Position numbers and translations under genes: made by a program. Below are positions 36,015 to 44,499 of a stretch of DNA of 64,000 nt, one piece after another. The notes under the pieces are model-generated. The model had not been told where the DNA came from, did not search any database, and saw nothing but the letters and a program-made list of their open reading frames with translations. The stretch covers positions 186,001 to 250,000 of the forward strand of contig NZ_SIXI01000002.1 of the NCBI RefSeq assembly GCF_004310865.1, given 5' to 3'. This stretch comes from Aquabacterium lacunae. Its GTDB lineage: Bacteria > Pseudomonadota > Gammaproteobacteria > Burkholderiales > Burkholderiaceae_C. Numbering within the stretch: position 1 is the stretch's first letter; the number at the start of each line of letters is the position of its first letter.

Positions 36015-36958
36015 GCTGCTCCCTGGATCAGGCCCTTGGCTTCCTGCAGGGAGGCCGGGTCAAAGATGGTGGTGGAAACGAGTTCGCCGTCGATGCGCTT
36101 GACCATGCCGGCCAGCACCTTGCCGGGGCCGCACTCGATGACATGGGTGATGCCACGGGCCTTCATGGCCTGGATGCTTTCCACCCAGCGCACGGGGCCG
36201 AAGGCCTGGCGGTACAGGGCGTCGCGGATGGCGTCGGCCTCGGTGGCGGTGGCCACATCGATGTTGTTCAGCACGGCGATGGCCGGGGCGGCAAAGGCCG
36301 TGGCAGCCAGCTGGCCCTTCAGGCGCTCGGCCGCCGGCTTCATCAGGCTGGAATGGAATGGGGCCGACACCGGCAGCGGCAGCGCGCGCTTGGCACCTGC
36401 GGCCTTGAGCACTTCGCAGGCTTTTTCCACGGCGGCCTTGGTGCCCGCGATCACGGTCTGCTTGGGGTCGTTGAAGTTCACGGCCTCGACCGGCTCGCCC
36501 ACGGCGGCAGCGGCCTGGGCGCAGCCGGCCTTCACGGCCTCGGCGTCCATACCCAGGATGGCGGCCATGCCACCGGTGCCCACGGGCACGGCTTCCTGCA
36601 TGGCCTGGGCACGGAAGCGCACCAGCGGCAGGGCGTCTTTCAGGCTGAGGGCACCCGCGGCCACCAGGGCCGAGTATTCACCCAGCGAATGGCCGGCCAC
36701 CAGGGCGGGCTGCAGGCCGGTTTCAGCCAGCCAGGCACGCCAGCAGGCCACACCGGCCGTGAGCATCACGGGCTGGGTGTTGGTGGTCAGGTCCAGGCTT
36801 TCTTTCGGGCCTTGGGCGATCAGGGCGGCGATGTCTTCGCCCAGCGCCTCGGAGGCCTCGGCCAGGGTGGCACGCACAGCGGGGTGGTCACCCCAGGCGT
36901 CCAGCATGCCCACGGCCTGAGAACCCTGGCCGGGGAAAACGAAAGCGAATGCGGTCAT
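36011..36958 (-). CDS. fabD: malonyl-CoA:ACP transacylase
   Basis: FabD loads malonyl groups onto ACP. The 315 residues begin AFAFVFPGQGSQAVGML and carry the nucleophile Ser in AGHSLGEYSALVAAG. The His region FHSSLMKPAAERLKGQL follows. It is coupled to fabG by a 4-base overlap. A 161-base spacer containing a 20-base palindrome separates it from fabH. Confidence 0.97.
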   Translation of the reverse strand: MTAFAFVFPGQGSQAVGMLDAWGDHPAVRATLAEASEALGEDIAALIAQGPKESLDLTTNTQPVMLTAGVACWRAWLAETGLQPALVAGHSLGEYSALVAAGALSLKDALPLVRFRAQAMQEAVPVGTGGMAAILGMDAEAVKAGCAQAAAAVGEPVEAVNFNDPKQTVIAGTKAAVEKACEVLKAAGAKRALPLPVSAPFHSSLMKPAAERLKGQLAATAFAAPAIAVLNNIDVATATEADAIRDALYRQAFGPVRWVESIQAMKARGITHVIECGPGKVLAGMVKRIDGELVSTTIFDPASLQEAKGLIQGAA

Positions 36959-37103
36959 GGTCTTGCTCGTTGCTCGAATCGTTGTTCTGGTCGTGTGTTT
37001 TTCCGGCGGCAGGCCCGAGAACGTGCCTTTGGCCGGAATGTGGCGCGCATCTTACTGGTCAAACCAGACGATCCCGAAACCGGCGCACACCCACACAGGG
37101 CTG

Positions 37104-37123
37104 TTGACAATGAACATTGTCAA
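37104..37123. repeat. 20-base palindrome at the fabH stop codon
   Basis: TTGACAATG-AA-CATTGTCAA has 9-base perfect arms around a 2-base centre and overlaps the fabH stop. It lies 145 bases before the fabD start. It is AT-rich against a GC-rich background and has no following T-run, so it looks like a protein-binding site rather than a terminator. Confidence 0.55.
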
Positions 37124-38145
37124 TAATCAATCAGCACCCCACCCCACGTGAAACCGCCGCCCATGCCTTCCAGCAGCAAACTCTGGCCGCGGGTGATGCG
37201 CCCTTCGCGGATGCCGAAATCGAGCGCCAGCGGGATGGAAGCCGCCGAGGTGTTGCCGTGGCGGTCGACCGTGACCAGCACGCGCTCCATGGGCAGCTTC
37301 AGCTTCTTGGCGGCGGTCTGCATGATGCGGATGTTGGCCTGGTGCAGGATCAGCCAGTCGACCGACTCGACCGAGCGGCCCGCCTGGGCCAGCACTTCGG
37401 CGGTGGTGGTGTCCAGGGCCGACACGGCCAGCTTGAACACGGCCTGCCCTTCCATGCGCAGGAAAGGGTCGCCCAGCACCTGCCCACCCGAAATGGCACC
37501 TGGGGTGCACAGGATGTCGGCGTGGCGGCCATCGGCATGCAGCGCGCTGGCCACGATACCCGGCTCGCTGGCGGCTTCCAGCACCACGGCGCCGGCGCCG
37601 TCACCGAAGAGCACGCAGGTGGTGCGGTCCTTGAAATTCAGCAGGCGGGAAAACACCTCGGCCCCCACCACCAGCGCCTTGCGGGCTGCACCGGTGCGGA
37701 TCATGGCGTCGGCCAGGGTGAGCGCATAAATGAACCCCGAGCACACAGCCTGCACGTCGAAGGCCGGGCCGCCACTGATGCCGAGTTCGCGCTGGATCAG
37801 GCAGGCGGTGGACGGGAACACCATGTCCGGCGTGGACGTGGCGCAGATGATCAGGTCGATGTCCTGCGGCTGGCAGCCAGCGGCCTCGATGGCACGGCGG
37901 GCCGCCTCGGCGCCCAGCATGCTGGAGGTGACGTCGGGCTCGGCAAAGTGGCGTTGGCGGATGCCGGTGCGTTCCACGATCCAGGCATCGGAGGTTTCGA
38001 TGCCGTCTTGCGCGAGCTGATCGGCCAGGGCCTGATTGCTCAGGCATCGGGGTGGCAGGTGGCTGCCTGTGCCGGCGATGCGCGCGAACACCCGGTTGGC
38101 GGGGTTCGCCACGCCCCCGCCTGGCACCAGGGGGGAAGTGGTCAT
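37120..38145 (-). CDS. fabH: beta-ketoacyl-ACP synthase III
   Basis: FabH starts fatty acid synthesis by condensing acetyl-CoA with malonyl-ACP. The 341 residues hold the Cys-His-Asn triad: Cys in [12 protein letters not shown], His in [13 protein letters not shown] and Asn in [13 protein letters not shown]. The end is [15 protein letters not shown]. The ATG at 38145, 10 bases after the plsX stop, is preferred over an open-frame extension to 38232. A short extra N-terminus (about 15 residues) precedes the first strand. Confidence 0.95.
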   Translation of the reverse strand: MTTSPLVPGGGVANPANRVFARIAGTGSHLPPRCLSNQALADQLAQDGIETSDAWIVERTGIRQRHFAEPDVTSSMLGAEAARRAIEAAGCQPQDIDLIICATSTPDMVFPSTACLIQRELGISGGPAFDVQAVCSGFIYALTLADAMIRTGAARKALVVGAEVFSRLLNFKDRTTCVLFGDGAGAVVLEAASEPGIVASALHADGRHADILCTPGAISGGQVLGDPFLRMEGQAVFKLAVSALDTTTAEVLAQAGRSVESVDWLILHQANIRIMQTAAKKLKLPMERVLVTVDRHGNTSAASIPLALDFGIREGRITRGQSLLLEGMGGGFTWGGVLIDY

Positions 38146-38155
38146 TGAGTCGAGG

Positions 38156-39334
38156 TCAGGCCACGCGCCCCACGGGGGTCTGTGGGGCACTCGCGGCGAC
38201 AGTACCTTGTGAGTTGTCGACGGATTCGACACCAGTTGCAGGCAAGCTGCTCACGGCCGCGGCGATGCGGTCCTGAACGCGGTCCAGCAAACGATGTCGG
38301 GCCGCATCATAGGCGCGATTCAGGGCATGCTCGAATGCATATGCATCAGCCGAGCCGTGGCTCTTGAAGACCAGGCCACGCAAACCCAGCAGCGCCGCAC
38401 CGTTGTAGCGACGGTGATCCATGCGCTTTTTGAACGACGAAAGCACCGGAAGCGCGACGATGGCCACCAGTTTGGTGAAAATGCTGGAGGTGAACTCCTG
38501 CTTGATCACGTTGGCGAACAGCGTGGCCAAGCCTTCAGCGGTCTTGAGCGCCACGTTGCCGACGAAGCCATCGCACACCACCAGATCGGTCGTGCCCTTG
38601 AAGATGTCATTGCCTTCGACGTTGCCATGGAAGTTGATGACACCGGCCGCATGGGCCTTGCGCAGCAACTCGCCGGCCTGCTTGATGACCTCGTTGCCCT
38701 TGATGACTTCTTCACCGATGTTGAGCAGCCCGACAGTGGGGCTGTCGCGCCCCTCGACCGCCGCCACCAGCGCAGAACCCATCAAGGCAAACTGCAGGAG
38801 GTGCTCGGCCGAACAGTCGACGTTGGCCCCCAGGTCGAGCACCGTGGTGTAGGCGTCTTTCTGGTTGGGCATGACAGTGGCAATGGCCGGGCGGTCGATG
38901 CCTTCGATGGTCTTGAGCACGTAGCGGGCCACGGCCATCAGGGCGCCGGTGTTGCCGGCCGACACGCACGCGTGCGCAGCGGCCGAGCCATCAGCCACCT
39001 TGACCTGGCTGATGGCCACGCGCATGGAGGAATCGCGCTTGCGGCGCAAGGCCACTTCGACAGAATCGTCCATGGTGACGACTTCGGAAGCCTCGACCAG
39101 GGTGACGCGCGGCCAAGCTTTGGCCGGGGCGATGGCATCGGGCAGCCCCACCAGCACCAGGTGGGCCTCAGGGTGCTTGTCGAGGAAGGCCTTGCACGCG
39201 GGCAAGGTCACGGACGGACCATGGTCTCCGCCCATGCAGTCCACGGCGATGCGCACGGGGCCTTGCAAATCGGGGAGAGCGGACCGCGCCGCCCCTGCCA
39301 CAGCAGGAGACACGGGGACAGTGTTGGTGCTCAT
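38156..39334 (-). CDS. plsX: phosphate acyltransferase PlsX
   Basis: PlsX makes acyl-phosphate from acyl-ACP for phospholipid synthesis. The 392 residues include [33 protein letters not shown] and [17 protein letters not shown]. The chosen ATG at 39334 leaves about 30 extra residues before the conserved start and lacks a strong Shine-Dalgarno, so the exact start is uncertain. It lies between rpmF and fabH as in most proteobacteria. Confidence 0.93.
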   Translation of the reverse strand: MSTNTVPVSPAVAGAARSALPDLQGPVRIAVDCMGGDHGPSVTLPACKAFLDKHPEAHLVLVGLPDAIAPAKAWPRVTLVEASEVVTMDDSVEVALRRKRDSSMRVAISQVKVADGSAAAHACVSAGNTGALMAVARYVLKTIEGIDRPAIATVMPNQKDAYTTVLDLGANVDCSAEHLLQFALMGSALVAAVEGRDSPTVGLLNIGEEVIKGNEVIKQAGELLRKAHAAGVINFHGNVEGNDIFKGTTDLVVCDGFVGNVALKTAEGLATLFANVIKQEFTSSIFTKLVAIVALPVLSSFKKRMDHRRYNGAALLGLRGLVFKSHGSADAYAFEHALNRAYDAARHRLLDRVQDRIAAAVSSLPATGVESVDNSQGTVAASAPQTPVGRVA

Positions 39335-39535
39335 GGGTACGGTGCGTTGGGCACGAGAAGAGGCCGAGGCCGGCGCATGCCGGTCAGCCCAGGAAATGAC
39401 CACGGGCCGGAGAACCGACGACAATGTCGGCTCAACCAGCCCTGGAGGTGCGACCGCTGGTTGAAAACCAGCCTCACACAGATCAAAGGATTTCGCAAGG
39501 GCAGCGTGCAACCACCCTTGAATCACCCGTGAAAA

Positions 39536-39718
39536 TCAGGCGTCGGCCTTGGTCTTGAGGACCTTGCGACCACGGTAGAAGCCGGTGGGGCTGATGTGGT
39601 GACGCAGGTGGGTTTCGCCGGTGGTGGGCTCCACAGCGGTGCCCGGGGTGACCAGGGCGTTGTGCGAGCGGTGCATGCCACGCTTGGAGGGCGACTTTTT
39701 GTTCTGTTGAACGGCCAT
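39536..39718 (-). CDS. rpmF: 50S ribosomal protein L32
   Basis: This is the 60-residue ribosomal protein L32, starting [20 protein letters not shown] and ending [16 protein letters not shown]. It has no cysteine, so it is the zinc-free form. The gene heads the plsX-fab cluster and has a good promoter candidate about 170 bases upstream. The spacer to plsX (39335-39535) shows no other gene. Confidence 0.97.
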   Translation of the reverse strand: MAVQQNKKSPSKRGMHRSHNALVTPGTAVEPTTGETHLRHHISPTGFYRGRKVLKTKADA

Positions 39719-39884
39719 GATGGACTCCGAAAGACCAGGGCACCTGCCCCGGCATGAGCACCAGATCCACCAGCGGCAGCCCTTGGTGTGCACCTTGCTG
39801 CAAGCCTGAAATGAACAGGGCTTTGCTCGAGGCGCACAGGCTGATCGCGTCAAACCTGGCACGGGTTGATCTCGAAAACCATCG

Positions 39885-39914
39885 ATTCTAGCATGAAACC
39901 AAGGGTTTTCTCAA
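39885..39914 (-). promoter_or_regulatory. candidate sigma-70 promoter of rpmF-plsX-fab
   Basis: On the minus strand TTGAGA (39914-39909) and TAGAAT (39890-39885) are 18 bases apart, just past the yceD stop. This is one of the best two-box matches in the window. It would drive rpmF and the fatty-acid genes with a leader of about 160 bases. Confidence 0.6.
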
Positions 39915-39922
39915 GGCAGGGT

Positions 39923-40576
39923 TCAGCCCCCGCTCGACCCCTCGTCGGAATCGTCGGCTTTTCGGGTCTTGAGCTGGGCCAGAACCGCGAAGGGGTTGGG
40001 CTTGCCTCCACGGGATGCGGCTGCGCCATCGGCATCTGAGGAGCCCTCGGCAGCGGCGTCTGACGCTTCATCGCCGTCGAAATCGGCATCTTGCACCGAC
40101 ATGCGCGGCTGCTCAGGGCATTCATCGTGGAAAGGCACGATGGGCGACTCCATGATCAGCTCATCTTCGACCAGCTCGAGCAGATCGAAACTGCGGCTGA
40201 GTTCGAGCACGTCTTCGTCAGATTCGGCATCCAGGCTGGCAGCGAGCGATTCATCTGCCACAAAACGGATGCGGCGGCTGACCTCGATCTCGATCTCGAC
40301 CGGATGCAGGCAGCGCTGACAGGTCCAGGGCAGGCGGGCCTGGGCCTGCAGGTTCAGCCACAGGTGCGGGGCACCCACGCGCTGAGGCACCAGTTCGCCG
40401 ACCGCCTCCCAGTGCACCGGCGACATGTCGGCAGCGGGCACTTCAGGCGCCAGCCCGGCGGCCAGGCGTTGCGCCTCGGTCAGCGGCATCTCGCCCGCCA
40501 GAGGGGTTTGCGTTTCAATGAAGGCCCCGATGTCCAGCTTGCGTGGGTTCAGGGGGCGAGGTTCACGGGATTTCAT
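39923..40576 (-). CDS. yceD: YceD family (DUF177) protein
   Basis: This 217-residue protein is of the YceD family, linked in other bacteria to 23S rRNA maturation and always next to rpmF. The conserved block PWTCQRCLHPVEIEIEVSRR is present. The C-terminal 60 residues are very acidic and Ser/Ala-rich, ending in KADDSDEGSSGG. The ATG at 40576 is divergent from maf 66 bases away. A TACACT lies only 7 bases before the start. Confidence 0.88.
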   Translation of the reverse strand: MKSREPRPLNPRKLDIGAFIETQTPLAGEMPLTEAQRLAAGLAPEVPAADMSPVHWEAVGELVPQRVGAPHLWLNLQAQARLPWTCQRCLHPVEIEIEVSRRIRFVADESLAASLDAESDEDVLELSRSFDLLELVEDELIMESPIVPFHDECPEQPRMSVQDADFDGDEASDAAAEGSSDADGAAASRGGKPNPFAVLAQLKTRKADDSDEGSSGG

Positions 40577-40583
40577 GGGCGCA

Positions 40584-40589
40584 AGTGTA
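40584..40589 (-). promoter_or_regulatory. candidate -10 element abutting yceD
   Basis: On the minus strand TACACT is followed by 7 bases and the yceD ATG, the same CTACACTTG context as before the GTPase gene at 7018. It suggests a leaderless or nearly leaderless transcript. The -35 is weak. Confidence 0.4.
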
Positions 40590-40630
40590 GGCGCAGCGCA
40601 GGTGTCGCGAGCGCCCAGGGCCGCTTGCAG

Positions 40631-40636
40631 GACAAT
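40631..40636 (+). promoter_or_regulatory. candidate -10 element abutting maf
   Basis: GACAAT ends 6 bases before the maf ATG, with no Shine-Dalgarno between. A leaderless start is possible. The -35 is not clear. Confidence 0.35.
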
Positions 40637-40642
40637 GCCACC

Positions 40643-41257
40643 ATGCACGCCACCGCCCTGCCCCGCCTGGTGCTGGGCTCCAGCTCGCCCTACCGGCGCG
40701 AACTGCTGAGCCGACTGCACCTGCCCTTTGACACCTGCAGCCCCGACATCGACGAAAGCCCCCTGCCCGGCGAAGCGCCACGGGCACTGGCCGCGCGCCT
40801 GGCCCAGGCCAAGGCGGCCCGCGTGGCCGAGCTGCAGCGGGCCGCCGGGCACGCGGATGTGCTGGTGATCGGTTCTGACCAGGTGGCCGACCTGAACGGC
40901 CAATGCCTGGGCAAGCCAGGCCACCATGCAGGCGCCACCGCCCAGTTGCGCGCCATGAGTGGCCAGACCGTTCACTTTCACACCGCCCTGACGGTGCTTC
41001 GCACCGGCACCGGGCAGGCTGCCACCGAAGTGCATTCGGTGGCCGTGACCTTCCGCGAACTGACCGACAGCACCATTGCACGTTACCTGGCGCTGGAGCA
41101 GCCCTACGACTGCGCCGGCAGCGCCAAGGTGGAAAGCCTGGGCATTGCCCTGCTGAGCCGCGTGCAGTCGGACGACCCGACCACCTTGATCGGCCTGCCC
41201 CTCATGGCCGTGGCCCGCCTGATGCGCGAGATGGGCCTGGACCCTCTGGCCGCCTGA
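40643..41257 (+). CDS. maf: Maf-family nucleoside triphosphate pyrophosphatase (YceF type)
   Basis: Maf proteins hydrolyse modified nucleotides; the YceF subgroup prefers 7-methyl-GTP. The 204 residues open with LVLGSSSPYRRELLSRL and include SPDIDESPLPGEAP, VIGSDQVADLNGQCLGKPG and DCAGSAKVESLGIALL. The subgroup call rests on the E-S-x-x-x-x-A region and the location beside yceD-rpmF. The start is the ATG at 40643. Confidence 0.9.
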   Translation: MHATALPRLVLGSSSPYRRELLSRLHLPFDTCSPDIDESPLPGEAPRALAARLAQAKAARVAELQRAAGHADVLVIGSDQVADLNGQCLGKPGHHAGATAQLRAMSGQTVHFHTALTVLRTGTGQAATEVHSVAVTFRELTDSTIARYLALEQPYDCAGSAKVESLGIALLSRVQSDDPTTLIGLPLMAVARLMREMGLDPLAA

Positions 41258-41284
41258 ACATTCACCGGTTCACACCGACACCCC

Positions 41285-42079
41285 ATGACCCGCCCCACCG
41301 GACGCCTGTTCCTGATCCCCAACACCCTGGACCTGGGCTGTGTGCCCGAGGGTCAGCCGCAGCCACCCCTGCAGGCCGTGCTGCCGCAGGGCGTGATCGA
41401 AGCCGCTGCGCAGCTCACGCACTGGGTGGCCGAAAACGCCAAGACCACCCGGGCTTTTCTCAAACGCGTGGATGCCGTTTGCCCGTTGAAGGCCCCCCTG
41501 CAGCAGCACGACGTGCAGGTGCTGCCGCGCCCGCCCAAGGGGGGCCGAGGCACCGCCCCAGACCCCAAGGCTCAGCACGCCGCGCTGCAGGCCTTGTTGA
41601 AGCCCGCACTGGAGGGCCATGACCTCGGCCTGATCTCGGAAGCGGGCCTGCCCGGCGTGGCAGACCCCGGCGCAGACCTGGTGCAGGCGGCCCATGCGGC
41701 TGGCGTGCAGGTCGTGCCGCTGTCGGGACCCTCGTCTTTGATTCTGGCGGTGGCGGCCAGCGGTCTGAATGGCCAGAGCTTTGCCTTCGTGGGCTACCTG
41801 CCGACCGATGCCGCGCAGCGCACCCAACGCATCCAGCAGCTGGAGCAGACCTCGCGCAAACAGCGCCAGACCCAACTGGTGATCGAAACGCCCTACCGCA
41901 ACCAGGCCCTGGCCGATGCCCTGCTGGCCAGCCTGCAGCCCGACACACGCCTGGCCGTGGCCTGCGGCCTGACCCTGGCCCAGGGCTGGAACCGCACCCT
42001 CACCGTGCGGCAATGGCAACAGGCTGGCCTGCAGATCAGCAGCGAGATTCCAACGGTCTTTGCCTGGCTGGCCGGTTGA
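41285..42079 (+). CDS. SAM-dependent methyltransferase, RsmI/tetrapyrrole-methylase family
   Basis: This 264-residue protein of the RsmI-like branch starts GRLFLIPNTLDLG. It holds the family block GLISEAGLPGVADPGADLVQ and the Gly-rich SGPSSLILAVAASGLNGQSF motif. It diverges from true RsmI (16S rRNA 2'-O-methylation at C1402) in its N-terminal third, so the target is uncertain. It follows maf by 27 bases and is probably co-transcribed with it. Confidence 0.85.
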   Translation: MTRPTGRLFLIPNTLDLGCVPEGQPQPPLQAVLPQGVIEAAAQLTHWVAENAKTTRAFLKRVDAVCPLKAPLQQHDVQVLPRPPKGGRGTAPDPKAQHAALQALLKPALEGHDLGLISEAGLPGVADPGADLVQAAHAAGVQVVPLSGPSSLILAVAASGLNGQSFAFVGYLPTDAAQRTQRIQQLEQTSRKQRQTQLVIETPYRNQALADALLASLQPDTRLAVACGLTLAQGWNRTLTVRQWQQAGLQISSEIPTVFAWLAG

Positions 42080-42155
42080 GCGCCCGGCATTCTTGCCACA
42101 ATCACATCACCGCCCGACACCACACAGGGCCCGCTGCTTCACCTTTCTGATCGAC

Positions 42156-42650
42156 GTGACCACCTCCAGCACCCCCTCCTACCGGCAGGGCGACCCTGCC
42201 CAGGCCCACCCGGGCGAGCTTGCGCGCAAGCTTGGCTATGCCGGCCTCATCCCCTTCGTGGGTGGCGCCCTGTTCGTGTGGCTGCTCACCGGCCGCATCG
42301 ACCGCGAGCCCTTCATTTTCCTGGTCAACGCCATCACGGGCTATGCCGCCCTGATCGTGTCGTTCCTGGGGGGGCTGCCGTGGGGGCTGGTCATGCGTGA
42401 CGCCGCCGAGCCCGACGACACCGTGCGCAAAGCGCTGTGGTGGGGCATTGCCTATTCGCTGCTGGCCTGGGTGGCGCTGTGCATGCCGGCGCATGCCGGC
42501 CTGGTGGTGCTGGGCACCCTGCTGATCGTGGCCTACCTGAACGACCGCAAGCTCTACCCCGCCCTGGGCGTGGAGCACTGGCTGACCCTGCGCTTTCAGC
42601 TGACCGCCATCGCCAGCCTGAGCTGTTTCCTGACCGCCGCCCAGATCTGA
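42156..42650 (+). CDS. DUF3429 family membrane protein
   Basis: This 164-residue integral membrane protein has about five hydrophobic helices, for example GYAGLIPFVGGALFVWLL, FIFLVNAITGYAALIVSFLG and GIAYSLLAWVALCM. It fits the DUF3429 family of unknown function. The GTG at 42156 puts about 25 polar residues before the first helix. It ends 7 bases before the M61 peptidase gene. Confidence 0.8.
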   Translation: MTTSSTPSYRQGDPAQAHPGELARKLGYAGLIPFVGGALFVWLLTGRIDREPFIFLVNAITGYAALIVSFLGGLPWGLVMRDAAEPDDTVRKALWWGIAYSLLAWVALCMPAHAGLVVLGTLLIVAYLNDRKLYPALGVEHWLTLRFQLTAIASLSCFLTAAQI

Positions 42651-42657
42651 GGCCCGC

Positions 42658-44499
42658 ATGATCGACTACCGCATCGACCTGAGCCAGGCGCATGCCCACC
42701 GCTTTGTGGTGACTCTGAAAATCGCTCGGCCGCAGGCCGAAACGCGGGTCAGCCTGCCAGTGTGGATCCCGGGCAGCTACCTGGTGCGCGAGTTCGCACG
42801 CCACCTCAATGGGCTGAGGGCCGAGCAGGCAGGCCAGCCCTGCGCGGTGGTGCAACAGGACAAGGCCAGCTGGCGGGTCCTGGCGAACACCGACGGCCGC
42901 CGAGGTGCACTCACCCTGCATTACGAGGTGTACGCCAACGACACCTCGGTTCGCGCCGCCTTCCTGGACAGCCGGCGCGGTTTTTTCAACGGCACCAGCG
43001 TGTGCCTGCAGGTCGAAGGCTTCGAGAACGGCCCCCATGCGCTGGGCCTGACCGGGCTGCCCAAAGGCTGGCAGGTGGCCACCTCGCTGCCCGCTCAGGG
43101 AGGCAAACACCGCTTCGAGGCGCCGAACTACGACGAACTGGTGGACCACCCGGTTGAACTGGGCACCTTCTGGCGGGATGCATTCGAGGTGCGCGGCGTG
43201 ACGCATGAACTGGTGGTGGCCGGCCACCACCCCAAGGCCGACCTGGCCCGCTTGCTGAAAGACACCCAGGCCATCTGCGAGGCCGAAATCGGCTTCTGGC
43301 ACGGGCGCCGCAAGCCACCGTTCGATCGCTATGTGTTCATGCTCAATGTGGTGGAAGATGGCTACGGCGGCCTCGAACACCGCGCCAGCACGGCCCTGAT
43401 CTGCTCGCGCAAGGACCTGCCCGAACAGGGCGACAAACAGGGCATTGACGCCCGCAGCGAGGGCTACACCACCTTGCTGGGCCTGATCAGCCACGAGTAC
43501 TTCCACACCTGGAACGTCAAGCGCCTGAAGCCCCGCGAGTTCGCCCCCTACGACTACACCCGCGAGAACTACACGCGCATGCTGTGGTTCTTCGAAGGCT
43601 TCACCTCCTACTACGACGACCTGCTGCTGCTGCGCGCCGGCCTGCTGAGCCCGGCGGCCTACGTGAAGCTGCTGACCAAACCTGTCAACCAGGTGCTGGC
43701 CACCCCGGGCCGGCAGCACCAGAGCGTGGCCCAGGCCAGCATGGACGCCTGGATCCGCTACTACCGCATGGACGAGAACACGGCCAACTCGACCGTGAGC
43801 TACTACACCAAGGGCTCGCTGGTGGCCTTGTGCCTCGACCTGAGCCTTCGCCTGTGCGCCTCGGTGGCCAGCCCGCCTGTGCGAGGCAAGGCCGCCGCCA
43901 GCCGGCAGCCCAGCCTGGACGGCGTGATGGCACGCCTGTGGGCCCTGCAGCGCCCCATCGAAGAAGCCGATGTGGCCCAGGCCCTGGCGGCTGAAGCCGA
44001 CACCCTGGCGCCGCCCAGCCAGCCCGGGGTGCCCGGCTTTGCCGACTGGCAGGCATGGCTGCAGCACCTGGTGCACGGCACCGACGAACTGCCCCTGCCC
44101 GCCTTGCTCAAGGCCTTCGGTGTGGACTGGACCGCCAAGCCGCCCTCGCTGACCCAGCAATGGGGCTTGCGCACCACCGACAAGGCCGGCGCGCTGGTGG
44201 TCGGCGCCGTGATGCGTGGCAGCCCGGCTGAGCGCGCAGGGCTGAGCGCCGGTGATGAATTGCTGGCCCTGAACCAGTGGCGGGTGCGCAAGCCTGACGA
44301 CCTCAAGCAATGGCTGCAACCGGGCCAGCCCCAGCAATTGCTGGTCAACCGTGACCAGCGGCTGTTCACCGCCACCCTGCCCGAGGCCGTACCCGAGGTG
44401 CAAGGCTGGGGTCAGAGCGTGGTGCTGAGCCTGCCCCCTGAAGACCGGCTGGATGGCGCCACCCTAGGCCGACGCGCGGCATGGCTGAAAACCTGCTGA
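42658..44499 (+). CDS. M61 family metallopeptidase with C-terminal PDZ domain
   Basis: This 613-residue aminopeptidase-like protein (glycyl aminopeptidase family) has the zinc motif HEYFHTWNVKRLKP (HExxH plus a downstream Glu in WFFEGFTSYYDDL). An N-terminal beta domain (IDYRIDLSQAHAHRFVVTL) precedes it. A C-terminal PDZ domain follows (GAVMRGSPAERAGLSAGDEL). No signal peptide is visible, so it may be cytoplasmic. Its last 19 bases overlap the start of the DUF3108 gene. Confidence 0.9.
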   Translation: MIDYRIDLSQAHAHRFVVTLKIARPQAETRVSLPVWIPGSYLVREFARHLNGLRAEQAGQPCAVVQQDKASWRVLANTDGRRGALTLHYEVYANDTSVRAAFLDSRRGFFNGTSVCLQVEGFENGPHALGLTGLPKGWQVATSLPAQGGKHRFEAPNYDELVDHPVELGTFWRDAFEVRGVTHELVVAGHHPKADLARLLKDTQAICEAEIGFWHGRRKPPFDRYVFMLNVVEDGYGGLEHRASTALICSRKDLPEQGDKQGIDARSEGYTTLLGLISHEYFHTWNVKRLKPREFAPYDYTRENYTRMLWFFEGFTSYYDDLLLLRAGLLSPAAYVKLLTKPVNQVLATPGRQHQSVAQASMDAWIRYYRMDENTANSTVSYYTKGSLVALCLDLSLRLCASVASPPVRGKAAASRQPSLDGVMARLWALQRPIEEADVAQALAAEADTLAPPSQPGVPGFADWQAWLQHLVHGTDELPLPALLKAFGVDWTAKPPSLTQQWGLRTTDKAGALVVGAVMRGSPAERAGLSAGDELLALNQWRVRKPDDLKQWLQPGQPQQLLVNRDQRLFTATLPEAVPEVQGWGQSVVLSLPPEDRLDGATLGRRAAWLKTC

